In this document: positions 26,622-35,536 of the stretch, in pieces
Numbering within the stretch: position 1 is the first letter of the stretch
How the letters are laid out: every line of letters begins with the position of its first letter
NCBI RefSeq assembly: GCF_002002865.1
Contig: NZ_CP019508.1
Span: 1,456,501 to 1,520,500, forward strand
Origin: Brevundimonas sp. LM2
GTDB taxonomy: Bacteria > Pseudomonadota > Alphaproteobacteria > Caulobacterales > Caulobacteraceae
DNA length: 64,000 nt
Direction: 5' to 3'
The notes under the pieces: model-generated
The model's input: only the letters and a program-made list of their open reading frames with translations
What the model was told of the DNA's origin: nothing
Database searches by the model: none
Translations under genes and position numbers: made by a program

Positions 26622-28121
26622 ATGACCGAACCGCGCAAGACCCGAGTGGTGATCGCCGGCGGCGGCACGGCGGGCTGGCTGGCGGCGGCGGTGCTGACCC
26701 GACAGTTGGGCTCGCTGCTGGACATCACCCTGGTCGAGTCCGAGGAGATCGGCACCGTCGGCGTGGGCGAATCCACCATCCCGACCGTTCGGTCCTTCCA
26801 CGCCCTGATGGGGGTGGACGAGGCCGAGTTCATGCGCACCACCGGGGCGACGTTCAAACTGGGCATCTCGTTCGAGGGCTGGACCCGGCCGGGCGACCGC
26901 TACATCCACTCCTTCGGCGACGTCGGAAAATCGACCTGGATGGGCGATTTTCAGCATTTCTGGCTGGAGGCGAAGGATCGCGGCATCGCCGGCGACCTCG
27001 GGGACTACTGTTTCGAACACCAGGCGGCGGCCCAGGGCCGGTTCGCGACCGGGCCGGAATCACGCATCAACTATGCCTATCACCTGGATGCCGGCCGCTA
27101 TGCCCGCTACCTGCGCGGCCGTAGCGAGGCGGCCGGGCTGGTGCGCCGCGAGGGCCGGATCGAGCGGGTCGAGCGCGATCCGGAGACCGGGCTGATCGCC
27201 GCCCTGATCCTGGCCGACCAGCAACGGATCGACGGCGACCTGTTCCTGGACTGCACGGGGTTTCGAAGCCTGCTGATCGGCGAAGCCATGGGTGTCGGGT
27301 TCGAGGACTGGGGCCACTGGCTGCCGACCAACCGGGCTCTGGCGGTGCAGACCACCTCGACCGGCCCGGCCGTGCCCTATACGCGGGCGATCACCCACGA
27401 TGCGGGCTGGCGCTGGCGCATCCCCCTGCAGCACCGCGTCGGCAACGGCCTGGTCTATGCCTCGGACTTCCTGTCGGACGACGAGGCGCGGGCGCGGCTG
27501 CTGGCGTCGATCGAGGGCGATCGGCTGATCGAGCCGGGGTTGATCCGGTTCCGGACCGGACGGCGGCTGAAGGCCTGGGAGGGCAACTGCGTGGCCCTGA
27601 GCCTGGCCAGCGGCTTCGTCGAGCCGCTGGAATCGACCAGTATCCATCTGATCATGACGGCCCTGACGCGACTGATGCAGGCCTTTCCGTTCGACGGCAT
27701 CAGCCCGGCGGTGGTGGCGCGCTACAATGACCAGTCGCGAGCCGAGCTGGAAGGCATCCGCGACTTCATCATCCTCCACTACCATCTGAACGAACGCGAA
27801 GAGCCGTTCTGGCAGCGCCAGCGTGAGATGGAGGTGCCGGAGACGCTGAAGGCACGACTGGCCCTGTTCGCCGAGGGGGCCCAGGCCTATCAGGCCCAGG
27901 ACGACCTGTTCCGCGTCGCCTCTTGGCTTCAGGTGCTGGTGGGGCAGGGGATGCAGCCCCGTCAGTATCACCACATGGCCCGGCTGATGCCGGATGCCGC
28001 CTTGGCCGGCGCCCTTGGCGACTTGAAGCGCAACATCGACAAGGCGGTCGCCGCCTTGCCGACGCACGAGGCCTTCCTGGACCGGTACTGCCGCGAACGG
28101 CAGCCGGCCCAGGCGGCCTGA
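26622..28121 (+). CDS. flavin-dependent tryptophan-halogenase family protein
   Basis: A 499-residue FAD enzyme of the tryptophan 7-halogenase family. The dinucleotide-binding GGGTAGW is at residues 13-19, and the halogenase signature WRWRIP at 263-268. The catalytic lysine is Lys79 in GATFKLG, the same number as in PrnA and RebH, and the glutamate equivalent is Glu337 in VEPLEST. With all these present, halogenating chemistry on an indole-like or aromatic substrate is possible; relatives from Brevundimonas-like bacteria have been shown to brominate indole in vitro. Such enzymes need a flavin reductase, and none is encoded nearby. It is the last gene of the receptor-sapC-cupin set and converges on the GH3 gene. 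Confidence 0.9.
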   Translation: MTEPRKTRVVIAGGGTAGWLAAAVLTRQLGSLLDITLVESEEIGTVGVGESTIPTVRSFHALMGVDEAEFMRTTGATFKLGISFEGWTRPGDRYIHSFGDVGKSTWMGDFQHFWLEAKDRGIAGDLGDYCFEHQAAAQGRFATGPESRINYAYHLDAGRYARYLRGRSEAAGLVRREGRIERVERDPETGLIAALILADQQRIDGDLFLDCTGFRSLLIGEAMGVGFEDWGHWLPTNRALAVQTTSTGPAVPYTRAITHDAGWRWRIPLQHRVGNGLVYASDFLSDDEARARLLASIEGDRLIEPGLIRFRTGRRLKAWEGNCVALSLASGFVEPLESTSIHLIMTALTRLMQAFPFDGISPAVVARYNDQSRAELEGIRDFIILHYHLNEREEPFWQRQREMEVPETLKARLALFAEGAQAYQAQDDLFRVASWLQVLVGQGMQPRQYHHMARLMPDAALAGALGDLKRNIDKAVAALPTHEAFLDRYCRERQPAQAA

Positions 28122-28128
28122 CCGAAGG

Positions 28129-28157
28129 GGTCTGCCGGGCGTCAGCCCGGGCAGACC
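28129..28157. terminator. possible bidirectional hairpin between convergent genes
   Basis: Arms 28129-28140 and 28145-28157 pair with one bulged base around a 4-nt loop. The hairpin sits between the halogenase stop and the GH3 stop and overlaps the GH3 stop codon. There is no T-run on either side, so it may act as a Rho-assisted or blocking structure. Confidence 0.45.
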
Positions 28158-30700
28158 GCCTCGCCCGTATTCGACACCAGGCGCAGGTCCTCGATGGCCA
28201 GGGCCAGGCGACCCGAGGTCGTCAGGATCAGCGGTTCGTCCGTCTTCGACAGATCCACGCCCGCGTCGCGCAGGCAGCTGAGCTTGACCTGGATGGTCCG
28301 GAAGGTCCCAGCCTGGCCGCCGGCCAGCAGCGAGGTGATGTCGACCCCACCCCGGCAACCGACGCCGCAACCGGCCGACAGCTGGACCGGCGCGCTTGGA
28401 GGCGTATCGACGCGGAAGCGGATGGCGACCGCCATGTCGCCCGTGGCCTGGCGCTGCAGATCGACCGGCGGGCCCTGGACCGAGAAGGAGGCTTCCCCGG
28501 CCCCCGACCAGGTCAGCAGACGTCCGCTTTCCTGGGCCGTGACGTCGGCGACGGTCGCCGACAGCACGCCGCCGGGGCTCCGGCCCTGATCCGCGCGCAG
28601 GCTGCCGGCGCTGTCGCGCAGGTCGAAGCCCCAGGGCGCGGGCACGCGTCCGGCGGTGAAGAAGACGTCCGAAGCGCCCACCGCCGCGGCGACCCCCGCG
28701 TCTTCCGACAGGGTGGCCAGATTGCCCTGGTCGCGCACGGACAGGCCGTGGCCGAAGGCGAACAGCGGATCGTAGTCCGGGTCGGTGCGGTTCAGCCGGT
28801 ACTGGTCCGCCCGGCGCGGCCAGGAGAAGGACAACCGGCCGGTGAAGTCGTGGGCGACACCGCCGTCCGGGGCGCGGAACAGCAGGTCGGCGACGCCGCC
28901 CCCCTCGCTGCCCGGCAGCCAGGCGGCGACGAAAGCGTCCGAGGCGTTGAGCTCGGGGTTCACCCACAGGGGACGACCCGACAGGAACACCGAGACGACC
29001 GGAATGCCCTGGGCCTTCAGACGGCGCAGCATCTCGAGCGGGGCTTCGGGCGCGAAATCGAGATTCGGACGGTCGCCCTGGAACTCGGCATAGGGATCCT
29101 CGCCGAAGACGACGATGGCGACGTCGGGGCGGGTGGTGAAGCTGCCGTCCGCGCTCAGGGTCGCCTGGCCGCCGCCGGCCTTGACGGCCTCGGAGATGCC
29201 GCCCCAGATCGACTGGCCGTTCGGGAAGTCGGCGTTGGTGTTGCCCGAGCCCTGCCAGCTGATGGTCCAGCCGCCGGCCTGTTTGCCGATGTCGTCGGCT
29301 CCGTCGCCGGCGACCAGGACGCGGGCGCCCGGCCGGAGCGGCAGCAGGCCCTCCTGATTCTTCAGCAGGACCAGCGATTCACGCACGGCCTGACGCGCCA
29401 GGGCGCGGTGATCGGCCGAGCCGAAGACCGAATAGTCGCCGGCCCCGGCCCGCTGGTTCGGCGCGGGATTGTCCAGCAGTCCGGCCTTGATCTTGACGCG
29501 CAAAATACGGCGCACCGCGTCGTCCAGCCGGGCCGTCGTGATCTCGCCGGAGCGCGCCTGGGCCAGGGTGTTGTCGTACAGGCCGCGCCAGCTGTCGGGG
29601 GCCATGAACATGTCGATGCCGGCGTTGAACGCCCGGGCGCAGTTGTCGTTGGTGCAGCCGGCGACCTGGCCGTGGGCGTTCCAGTCGCTGACGACGAAGC
29701 CGTCGAAGCCCATCCGGTCCTTCAGCGCCTCGGTCAACAGGCCGTGGTGTCCCGTGACCTTCTCGCCGTTCCAGCCCGAAAAGGTGGCCATGACCGTCAG
29801 GGCTCCCGCCGCGATGGCGGGCGGATAGCCGGCGTTGTGGATGCGGATGAGTTCCGCCTCGGACACCCGGGTGTCGCCCTGGTCGCGGCCGCCGTCGGTG
29901 CCGCCGTCGCCCAGATAGTGTTTGACCGAGGATACGGTCCGGCCCGGCTGCAGGCCGACGTCCCCGCCGGTCGGACCCTGCAGGCCCTCGACCACGGCGC
30001 GGGAATAGGCGGCGACGACTTCGGGCTCCTCGGAATAGCTCTCATAGGCCCGGCCCCAGCGGTCGTCGCGCGCCACGGCCACGGTCGGGGCGAAGGTCCA
30101 GTCCACGCCCGTGGCGGCCAACTCCTTGCCGGTCGCTTCGCCGATCCGGCGGATCAGGTCGGGATCGCGGGCGGCCCCCAGGCCGACGTTGTGCGGAAAG
30201 ATGGTCGCGCCGAAGACGTTGTTGTGGCCGTGGACCGCGTCGACGCCGAAGATCACCGGGATCGGGGTGTGGCCCGGCCGGGCCTCGGTCGAGACCTCGT
30301 AGAAGGCCTGGGCCAGGGCCAGCCAGGCTTCGCGTGGCGCACGGTCGTTGTTGCCCGGCCCGGAGTTGCCGCCGGCCAGGACCGACCCCAGGGGATAGCG
30401 GCGCAGGTCCTCGGGGGTGATCGATCCGATATCGCCCTGGATCGTCTGGCCGACCTTTTCCTCCAGCGACATGCCGGCCATCAGCGTCGTGATGCGGGCC
30501 TCGACCTCGGCGTCGACCAGGCCGGCGTCGGGGACGCTGGGCCAGGCGCTGGGGTTGACGACGGGCACCAGCGTGGTGGCGTCGGGCACTGGCGCCGTGC
30601 CGTCGGGTGCCGACACAGGCGCGGTCGCGCAGGCGGCCAAGGCGCAGGTCGCGCCGGCCATGAGCAAGGCCCGAAGGCCGACCTTCCGGAGAGTCGTCAT
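28142..30700 (-). CDS. glycoside hydrolase family 3 exo-beta-glucosidase, lipoprotein
   Basis: An 852-residue GH3 enzyme related to the exo-1,4-beta-glucosidase (ExoP/CbgA) type. A lipoprotein signal with lipobox LAAC places Cys24 as the lipidated residue, so it should be anchored in the outer membrane or periplasmic face. The catalytic core contains KHYLGDGGTDGGRDQG and the nucleophile Asp339 in FVVSDWNAHG. The C-terminal ~200 residues form a galactose-binding-like domain typical of ExoP (WSGAGEASFSVQGP, IRFRVDTPPS). The ATG at 30700 has an AGGA Shine-Dalgarno. It is divergent from the next TonB receptor and has its own LacI-type operator. It probably releases glucose from beta-glucan fragments. 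Confidence 0.91.
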   Translation of the reverse strand: MTTLRKVGLRALLMAGATCALAACATAPVSAPDGTAPVPDATTLVPVVNPSAWPSVPDAGLVDAEVEARITTLMAGMSLEEKVGQTIQGDIGSITPEDLRRYPLGSVLAGGNSGPGNNDRAPREAWLALAQAFYEVSTEARPGHTPIPVIFGVDAVHGHNNVFGATIFPHNVGLGAARDPDLIRRIGEATGKELAATGVDWTFAPTVAVARDDRWGRAYESYSEEPEVVAAYSRAVVEGLQGPTGGDVGLQPGRTVSSVKHYLGDGGTDGGRDQGDTRVSEAELIRIHNAGYPPAIAAGALTVMATFSGWNGEKVTGHHGLLTEALKDRMGFDGFVVSDWNAHGQVAGCTNDNCARAFNAGIDMFMAPDSWRGLYDNTLAQARSGEITTARLDDAVRRILRVKIKAGLLDNPAPNQRAGAGDYSVFGSADHRALARQAVRESLVLLKNQEGLLPLRPGARVLVAGDGADDIGKQAGGWTISWQGSGNTNADFPNGQSIWGGISEAVKAGGGQATLSADGSFTTRPDVAIVVFGEDPYAEFQGDRPNLDFAPEAPLEMLRRLKAQGIPVVSVFLSGRPLWVNPELNASDAFVAAWLPGSEGGGVADLLFRAPDGGVAHDFTGRLSFSWPRRADQYRLNRTDPDYDPLFAFGHGLSVRDQGNLATLSEDAGVAAAVGASDVFFTAGRVPAPWGFDLRDSAGSLRADQGRSPGGVLSATVADVTAQESGRLLTWSGAGEASFSVQGPPVDLQRQATGDMAVAIRFRVDTPPSAPVQLSAGCGVGCRGGVDITSLLAGGQAGTFRTIQVKLSCLRDAGVDLSKTDEPLILTTSGRLALAIEDLRLVSNTGEAVCPG

Positions 30701-30767
30701 TTGCGTTCCTGGACGTTGATCCCAGGCGGTGGTCCGCCCGATGGTTGTTGGCCGTAAGCCTAGACCT

Positions 30768-30796
30768 ATATCCGGGGAGGATGACAGCGCTGTCAA
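30768..30796 (-). promoter_or_regulatory. GH3 promoter with perfect palindromic operator TGACAGCGCTGTCA
   Basis: On the minus strand TTGACA (30796-30791) and GGATAT (30773-30768) are 17 bp apart. The 14-bp perfect palindrome at 30782-30795 covers the -35. It shares the AGCGCT core and TGA/TCA ends with the three TAGCGCTA sites but has CAGCGCTG in the middle, so it may be read by a different LacI protein or with lower affinity by the same one. Confidence 0.7.
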
Positions 30797-30970
30797 CCGG
30801 TGAGCGTATGGATGCCCCGGTCGGGCCGCCGCTGCGCGGCGATGAAGTTTTCATGAAACCGTGTCGCGCGCGCTGAGGGCTGCCGGAGGGCTGTCGTTGT
30901 TCGCTGCAGGGGGTGCACGGGGTCGTCTTATGGACGAGCCGTCGCCGATGACGCCAATCGGAGATCCACG

Positions 30971-33787
30971 ATGAAATCGACCACCAGCCCGGTGCGCGCC
31001 GCGACCGGCATGCGCCTCGTCACCAGCCTTCTGTGCGGCAGCGCGCTCGTGGCCCTCAGCGCCGGCACCGTCTCCGCCCAGCAGGCGACGCCGCGCCAGG
31101 ACGAGGAGACCACCCTCGACGAGGTCGTCGTCACCGGCTCGTTCGCCATCAGCCTGGCCGACTCGCTGGCGATCAAGCGCCGCGCCGACTCGATCTCGGA
31201 CTCGGTGTCGGCCTCCGACATCGGGAACTTCCCGGCGGTGAACATCGCCGAAGCCCTGCAGCGGGTCCCCGGCGTGTCGATCTCGCGCGAAGCCGGCGAA
31301 GGCCAGTTCGTCAGCGTCCGGGGCCTGGGCCCGAACTTCCAGTCGGTGACCCTGAACGGCTCGCCGATCGCCTACAATGAGAACATCCGCAACTCCGACC
31401 AGAGCGGCCGCCAGTTCCAGTTCCGCGTCATCCCGGCCGACCTGATCTCGGCCATCGTCGTGACCAAGTCCCCGACGGCCGACCTGATCGACGGCGGCAT
31501 CGGCTCCAACATCGACATCCGCACCGCCGACGCCCTGGCGACCGAGCCCTTCGCCACAGCCCGCGCCTTCACCCACTATGAGGAGCGGACCGAGGAACAC
31601 ACGCCGAACGGCTCCATTTCGGCCGGCTGGCGCAATGCCGAGCGTACCTTCGGCGTCGTCGGCGGCGTGTCTCTGGCGACCCGCCACGTCCAGTTCGATC
31701 GCGTCCAGACCACGGGCTACACCAACCGCGTCATCAACGGCGCGACCGTCTCCGTGCCGAACGAGATCCAGATGACGCTGGAGCAGGAAGAGCGCACCCG
31801 CCTCAGCGCCATGGCCGGCCTGTCCTGGAAGCCGACCGACAGTTTCGCCCTGCGGGCCGACGCCCTGTACTCGCGCTTCAACAACGTCATCGACGAGGAC
31901 CGCCTCAGCTTCGGCTTCGGCGGCCGGTCCGACTTCACGACGCGCTTCGTCGCCTCCAGTGCCCGCGTCGTGGACGGCGTCCTCTACGCCGGCCAGATCA
32001 ACGGCGGCCGCATCGACCGCAACGCCGAGTATTCCGAGCAGCAGCATGAGAACCTGTTCGTCAAACTGCAGGCGGACTGGGACGTGCTCGGCTGGACCGT
32101 GACGCCCTCCATCAGCTATTCCGAAGCCATCTCCTTCCTGCCGGTGCCGCTGCAGCGGATCAGCGGCGCGACCGCCGAGAACCCGGCCGGCCTGACCTAC
32201 AGCTATGATTTCGGCGACGATCCGGTCGGGAACCGCGAGTACGCCTCGCTGCTGACCAATCTCGACCTGTCCAGCCCGACCTCGACCCGTGCCACCACCT
32301 ACCGCACGCGTCCGATCAACTCCGAGGACAACGACACGACCGCCCTGCTGAACCTCCAGCGCGATCTGGATGCGCGGTTCGGCGCGGTGGAGCTGGGAAC
32401 GATCCGGTTCGGTGGCCAGTACACCGAGCGCAGCCGCGACTATCAGCGGCGCGACCGGGTCCTGACGGCCCGCCCCGGCATCGACGTGAATACCGCGAAC
32501 TACCTGGATCAACAGCTGCCGAAGAACGCCTTCAACCAGTCGATCGCCAACCTGTATCCCCAGGGCCTGACCTACGATCGCGAACTGTACGGCATCTCCT
32601 TCGTGATCCCGAACGAGTCCGGCAACACCAACGCCCAGTCGGACGACCTGGTCGCGACCGGAGCCGACCTGCAGCAGTCCTATGGCGTCGACGAGACGAT
32701 CACCGCCCTCTACGGTCGCGCTGATTTCTCGGTCGATTTCGGCCCCGTGCCGATGGACGCCAACCTGGGCCTGCGTTGGGTGTCGACCGACACCCTGGTC
32801 AAGGGCACCCTGCTGACCGCCGGCCGCACCGCGACCGGTGCCGTGACCACCGTGGTCAACCCGCAGACGTTCGAGGGTTCGTACGAAGAGTTCCTGCCCA
32901 GCCTGAACCTGAACTTCGAACTGCGCGACGACGTCCTGCTGCGCCTCGGCGTCTCGCGCACCCTGACCCGGCCGTCGCTGGCCGACCTGCGCACCGCGGT
33001 CGTCCCGAACAGCTCGCTGATCACCCAGGTGTTCCTGAACGGTCAGACGGCCCTCGACACCGCCGTGGCCTCGGCCAAGGTCGGCGTCGGCGGCAATCCG
33101 GAGCTGCAGCCCTATACCTCGGTCAACTACGACGCCTCGCTGGAGTGGTATTTCAACGACTTCGGTGCCCTTTACGGGGCGGTGTTCTCCAAGGACATCT
33201 CGAACTTCATCGGCGGCATCGCCCGGACCGAACAGATCCTGTTCGCCACCCAGGCGGGCCAGACCCTGACGGCCGACCTGCAGATCACCCGTCCCCAGAA
33301 CATCGGCGACGCGACGATCGAGGGCTTCGAGATGGGCTTCTCCTACAAGCTGGACTGGGGCCTGGGTCTGTCGGCCAGCGCCACCTTCACCAGCAGCGAG
33401 GCCGAGATCGAGGCCACCCCGGGCGTCTTCACCACCGCCGGTCTGCAAGGCGTGTCGGACGAGAGCTTCTCGATCAACCCCTTCTTCGAACGGGGTCCCT
33501 TCGAGGCGCATCTGAGCTATACCTATCGCTCTGACTTCGCCGCCAACGGCAACATCAGCCCGGGCTCCAACGCCGTGATCGACGAGAACTCCGCCATCAT
33601 GGCCGACGGGTTCGGGACCCTGGACTTCGGGGCCTCCTACCAGATCAACGACACCTTCCAGGTGTTCGCGGAGGGCACGAACATCATGGACGAGCGTCAG
33701 GCGGTCTATTTCGGCAAGGAAACCCGTCCGTTCCAGGTCCACGAATACGGCCCGAGCTACAACCTCGGCCTCCGGGCAACCTTCTGA
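30971..33787 (+). CDS. TonB-dependent receptor without signalling domain
   Basis: A 938-residue outer-membrane receptor. The signal peptide ends near TVSAQQ (about residue 37) and is followed by the TonB box DEVVVTG, a plug with FPAVNIAEALQRVPGVSISREAGEG, and a beta-barrel ending with LGLRATF. It is strikingly like the receptor at 35537-38509: the plug segments GEGQFVSVRGLGP and DGGIGSNIDIRT are shared. The two look like duplicates with the sigma/anti-sigma pair between them. It is divergent from the GH3 gene with a 270-bp gap. The substrate is unknown, probably a glycan given the neighbours. Confidence 0.91.
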   Translation: MKSTTSPVRAATGMRLVTSLLCGSALVALSAGTVSAQQATPRQDEETTLDEVVVTGSFAISLADSLAIKRRADSISDSVSASDIGNFPAVNIAEALQRVPGVSISREAGEGQFVSVRGLGPNFQSVTLNGSPIAYNENIRNSDQSGRQFQFRVIPADLISAIVVTKSPTADLIDGGIGSNIDIRTADALATEPFATARAFTHYEERTEEHTPNGSISAGWRNAERTFGVVGGVSLATRHVQFDRVQTTGYTNRVINGATVSVPNEIQMTLEQEERTRLSAMAGLSWKPTDSFALRADALYSRFNNVIDEDRLSFGFGGRSDFTTRFVASSARVVDGVLYAGQINGGRIDRNAEYSEQQHENLFVKLQADWDVLGWTVTPSISYSEAISFLPVPLQRISGATAENPAGLTYSYDFGDDPVGNREYASLLTNLDLSSPTSTRATTYRTRPINSEDNDTTALLNLQRDLDARFGAVELGTIRFGGQYTERSRDYQRRDRVLTARPGIDVNTANYLDQQLPKNAFNQSIANLYPQGLTYDRELYGISFVIPNESGNTNAQSDDLVATGADLQQSYGVDETITALYGRADFSVDFGPVPMDANLGLRWVSTDTLVKGTLLTAGRTATGAVTTVVNPQTFEGSYEEFLPSLNLNFELRDDVLLRLGVSRTLTRPSLADLRTAVVPNSSLITQVFLNGQTALDTAVASAKVGVGGNPELQPYTSVNYDASLEWYFNDFGALYGAVFSKDISNFIGGIARTEQILFATQAGQTLTADLQITRPQNIGDATIEGFEMGFSYKLDWGLGLSASATFTSSEAEIEATPGVFTTAGLQGVSDESFSINPFFERGPFEAHLSYTYRSDFAANGNISPGSNAVIDENSAIMADGFGTLDFGASYQINDTFQVFAEGTNIMDERQAVYFGKETRPFQVHEYGPSYNLGLRATF

Positions 33788-33812
33788 GACCGACCACCCG
33801 CCAGACTGGAAC

Positions 33813-33839
33813 CGCCCCCTCCTTGCGAGGGGGCGTTTT
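33813..33839 (+). terminator. intrinsic terminator after TonB receptor
   Basis: A perfect 9-bp stem (CGCCCCCTC / GAGGGGGCG) with a 5-nt loop is followed by TTTT. It separates the receptor transcript from the ECF sigma gene that starts 33 bp later. Confidence 0.9.
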
Positions 33840-33872
33840 CGTTCGCGCTTGGCACCGAACGAGCGCTTTCGC

Positions 33873-34376
33873 ATGACCGGCGTGGCCCTTTCCCGGCTGC
33901 GCGCCGAACTGGTGTCCTATCTGGCACGGCGCGGCGCCTCGCCGGAGGAGGCGGAGGACATCGTACAGGAGGGGTTCGTGCGGTTCGCCCGCGCCGGCCA
34001 CCAACCCGATCACGTCGATGCCCGTCCGCTGCTCTTCGTCATCTGCCGCAACCTGATGGGGGATCATTGGCGCAGCGCCGGTCGCGTCCGCGCGCGCCAG
34101 GCCCCGCTGAGCCCAGACGACATGGAGGCCACGGGCGAACCCCTGGCGAGCGACAGCCCCAGCCCCGATCGCAGCGCCATCGCGCGCCAGGACCTGGCCC
34201 AGGCCGCCGCCGTGATCCGCAGTCTGCCCGCGAAGACCCGCGACGCCTTCCTGCTGCATCGTTTCGAAGATTTGACGTATCGTCAGATAGCGGATCGTCT
34301 TGGTGTGTCGGTCAGCATGGTCGAAAAGCATGTGGCCGAAGCCCTTCGCCGGCTGAAATCGGCGCGGGATGACTGA
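33873..34376 (+). CDS. ECF sigma factor, FecI type
   Basis: A 167-residue extracytoplasmic-function sigma factor. Region 2 (about residues 10-75) contains the ASPEEAEDIVQEGFVRF core-binding helix, and region 4 (about 105-165) contains LPAKTRDAFLLHRFEDLTYRQIADRLGVSVSMVEKHV. The short length and the FecR and STN-receptor genes that follow place it with the FecI class. The ATG at 33873 is preferred over a TTG eight codons upstream; the Shine-Dalgarno is weak. It should direct transcription of the STN receptor and perhaps the sibling receptor upstream when the ligand binds outside the cell. Confidence 0.88.
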   Translation: MTGVALSRLRAELVSYLARRGASPEEAEDIVQEGFVRFARAGHQPDHVDARPLLFVICRNLMGDHWRSAGRVRARQAPLSPDDMEATGEPLASDSPSPDRSAIARQDLAQAAAVIRSLPAKTRDAFLLHRFEDLTYRQIADRLGVSVSMVEKHVAEALRRLKSARDD

Positions 34377-34462
34377 GGTGGCGAGGGTTTCGGTCGTTGA
34401 GAAGACAAGCGGTGCGCGAGTATGCGACAGGCCGCATGCCCTGGGAGGGGTCTCCTGCCGCT

Positions 34463-35491
34463 ATGCGTGACCGCCTTCTTGCCCTTTTCAGACCGCGACC
34501 CCGCACGGCGGAGGCCTGGCTGGCGCGGCTCGGCCGGCCGTCGGTGACCCCGCGCGAACTGGCGGCCTTCGTAGCCTGGCTGGACGAGGATCCGGCGCAC
34601 CTGGACTCGTATCAGACGCTGAAGGCGCTGGTCGCGGACACCCGCAGCCTGAAGAGCGCCTTCACCGCCGAACTGGCCGCCATCCCCGCGCGGGCGCAGC
34701 GTCGCCGGCGCGCCCGCGGCTGGACCTGGGCCCCTCCTGCGCTGGGCGCGGTCGCCGCGGCGGCCGCCGCCGTCGTGCTCCTGCCCTCGTTGTGGACGGC
34801 GATGTCCGACCCCCTGGCCGGTGCCCAGGTGATTTCGACCGCCGTCGGCGAGATCCGCGATGTGACCCTGTCCGACGGATCGCGCGTGACGCTCGACACG
34901 GACACCCGCATCCGGGTGAAGATGAGCGCCTCGGCCCGTCGCCTGCAACTGGAGGCCGGGCAGGCCTATTTCGCCGTCGCCCACGATGCCGACCGTCCTT
35001 TCGAAGTGGCTCTGGCGGATCGCGCCGTGGTCGTCACGGGGACGAGGTTCACGACCTCGCTGATCCAGGGCCGCGCCCACGTCGCCCTGCTGGACGGGTC
35101 GATCACGCTGGAACCGCGCGGCGCGGAGGGCGGGCCCGCGCGTCTGGCGCCGGGGCAGGCGATGCGCTTCACCGCCGGACGGCCGCTGCAGCCGCAACCG
35201 CGGTTCGACCCCACGACCGCCGCGGACTGGCGCGCGCGTCGACGGATCTATCTCGACGTGCCCCTGTCGGACGTTCTGGCCGATCTGTCGCGCTACACGA
35301 CGCAGAACCTCGTGGTCGCCGACCCGGCTGTCGCGCGCATGCGGGTGACGGCCGTGGTGCCGCTGGAGGGGCCGGGGTCGGTGGTCGCCAGCATCGATCG
35401 GCTGCTGCCGGTCACGCTCGTCGCGGTGTCCGCCGACCGCACGGAGGTCCGGGCACAAGAGGTTCGCACGCCTGTCATGAGGCCTGAATAG
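34463..35491 (+). CDS. FecR-type anti-sigma factor/sensor
   Basis: A 342-residue inner-membrane sensor. The cytoplasmic N-terminal part (about 1-85) has the DUF4880-like segment AEAWLARL and ELAAFVAWLDEDPAHLDSY. One membrane helix lies near residues 90-112, and the periplasmic FecR domain follows, with VGEIRDVTLSDGSRVTLDTDTRI and FEVALADRAVVVTGTRF. The C-terminal part (YLDVPLSDVLADLSRYT) resembles the STN-interacting domain. The start is uncertain: ATG at 34463 fits a GGAGGGG sequence, though the spacing is long, and an ATG at 34436 is possible. It should pass the receptor signal to the sigma factor. Confidence 0.87.
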   Translation: MRDRLLALFRPRPRTAEAWLARLGRPSVTPRELAAFVAWLDEDPAHLDSYQTLKALVADTRSLKSAFTAELAAIPARAQRRRRARGWTWAPPALGAVAAAAAAVVLLPSLWTAMSDPLAGAQVISTAVGEIRDVTLSDGSRVTLDTDTRIRVKMSASARRLQLEAGQAYFAVAHDADRPFEVALADRAVVVTGTRFTTSLIQGRAHVALLDGSITLEPRGAEGGPARLAPGQAMRFTAGRPLQPQPRFDPTTAADWRARRRIYLDVPLSDVLADLSRYTTQNLVVADPAVARMRVTAVVPLEGPGSVVASIDRLLPVTLVAVSADRTEVRAQEVRTPVMRPE

Positions 35492-35536
35492 AGGACAGGG
35501 TGCGGCGGAGGGCGTCGCGCCCACGTCAGCACAGGC

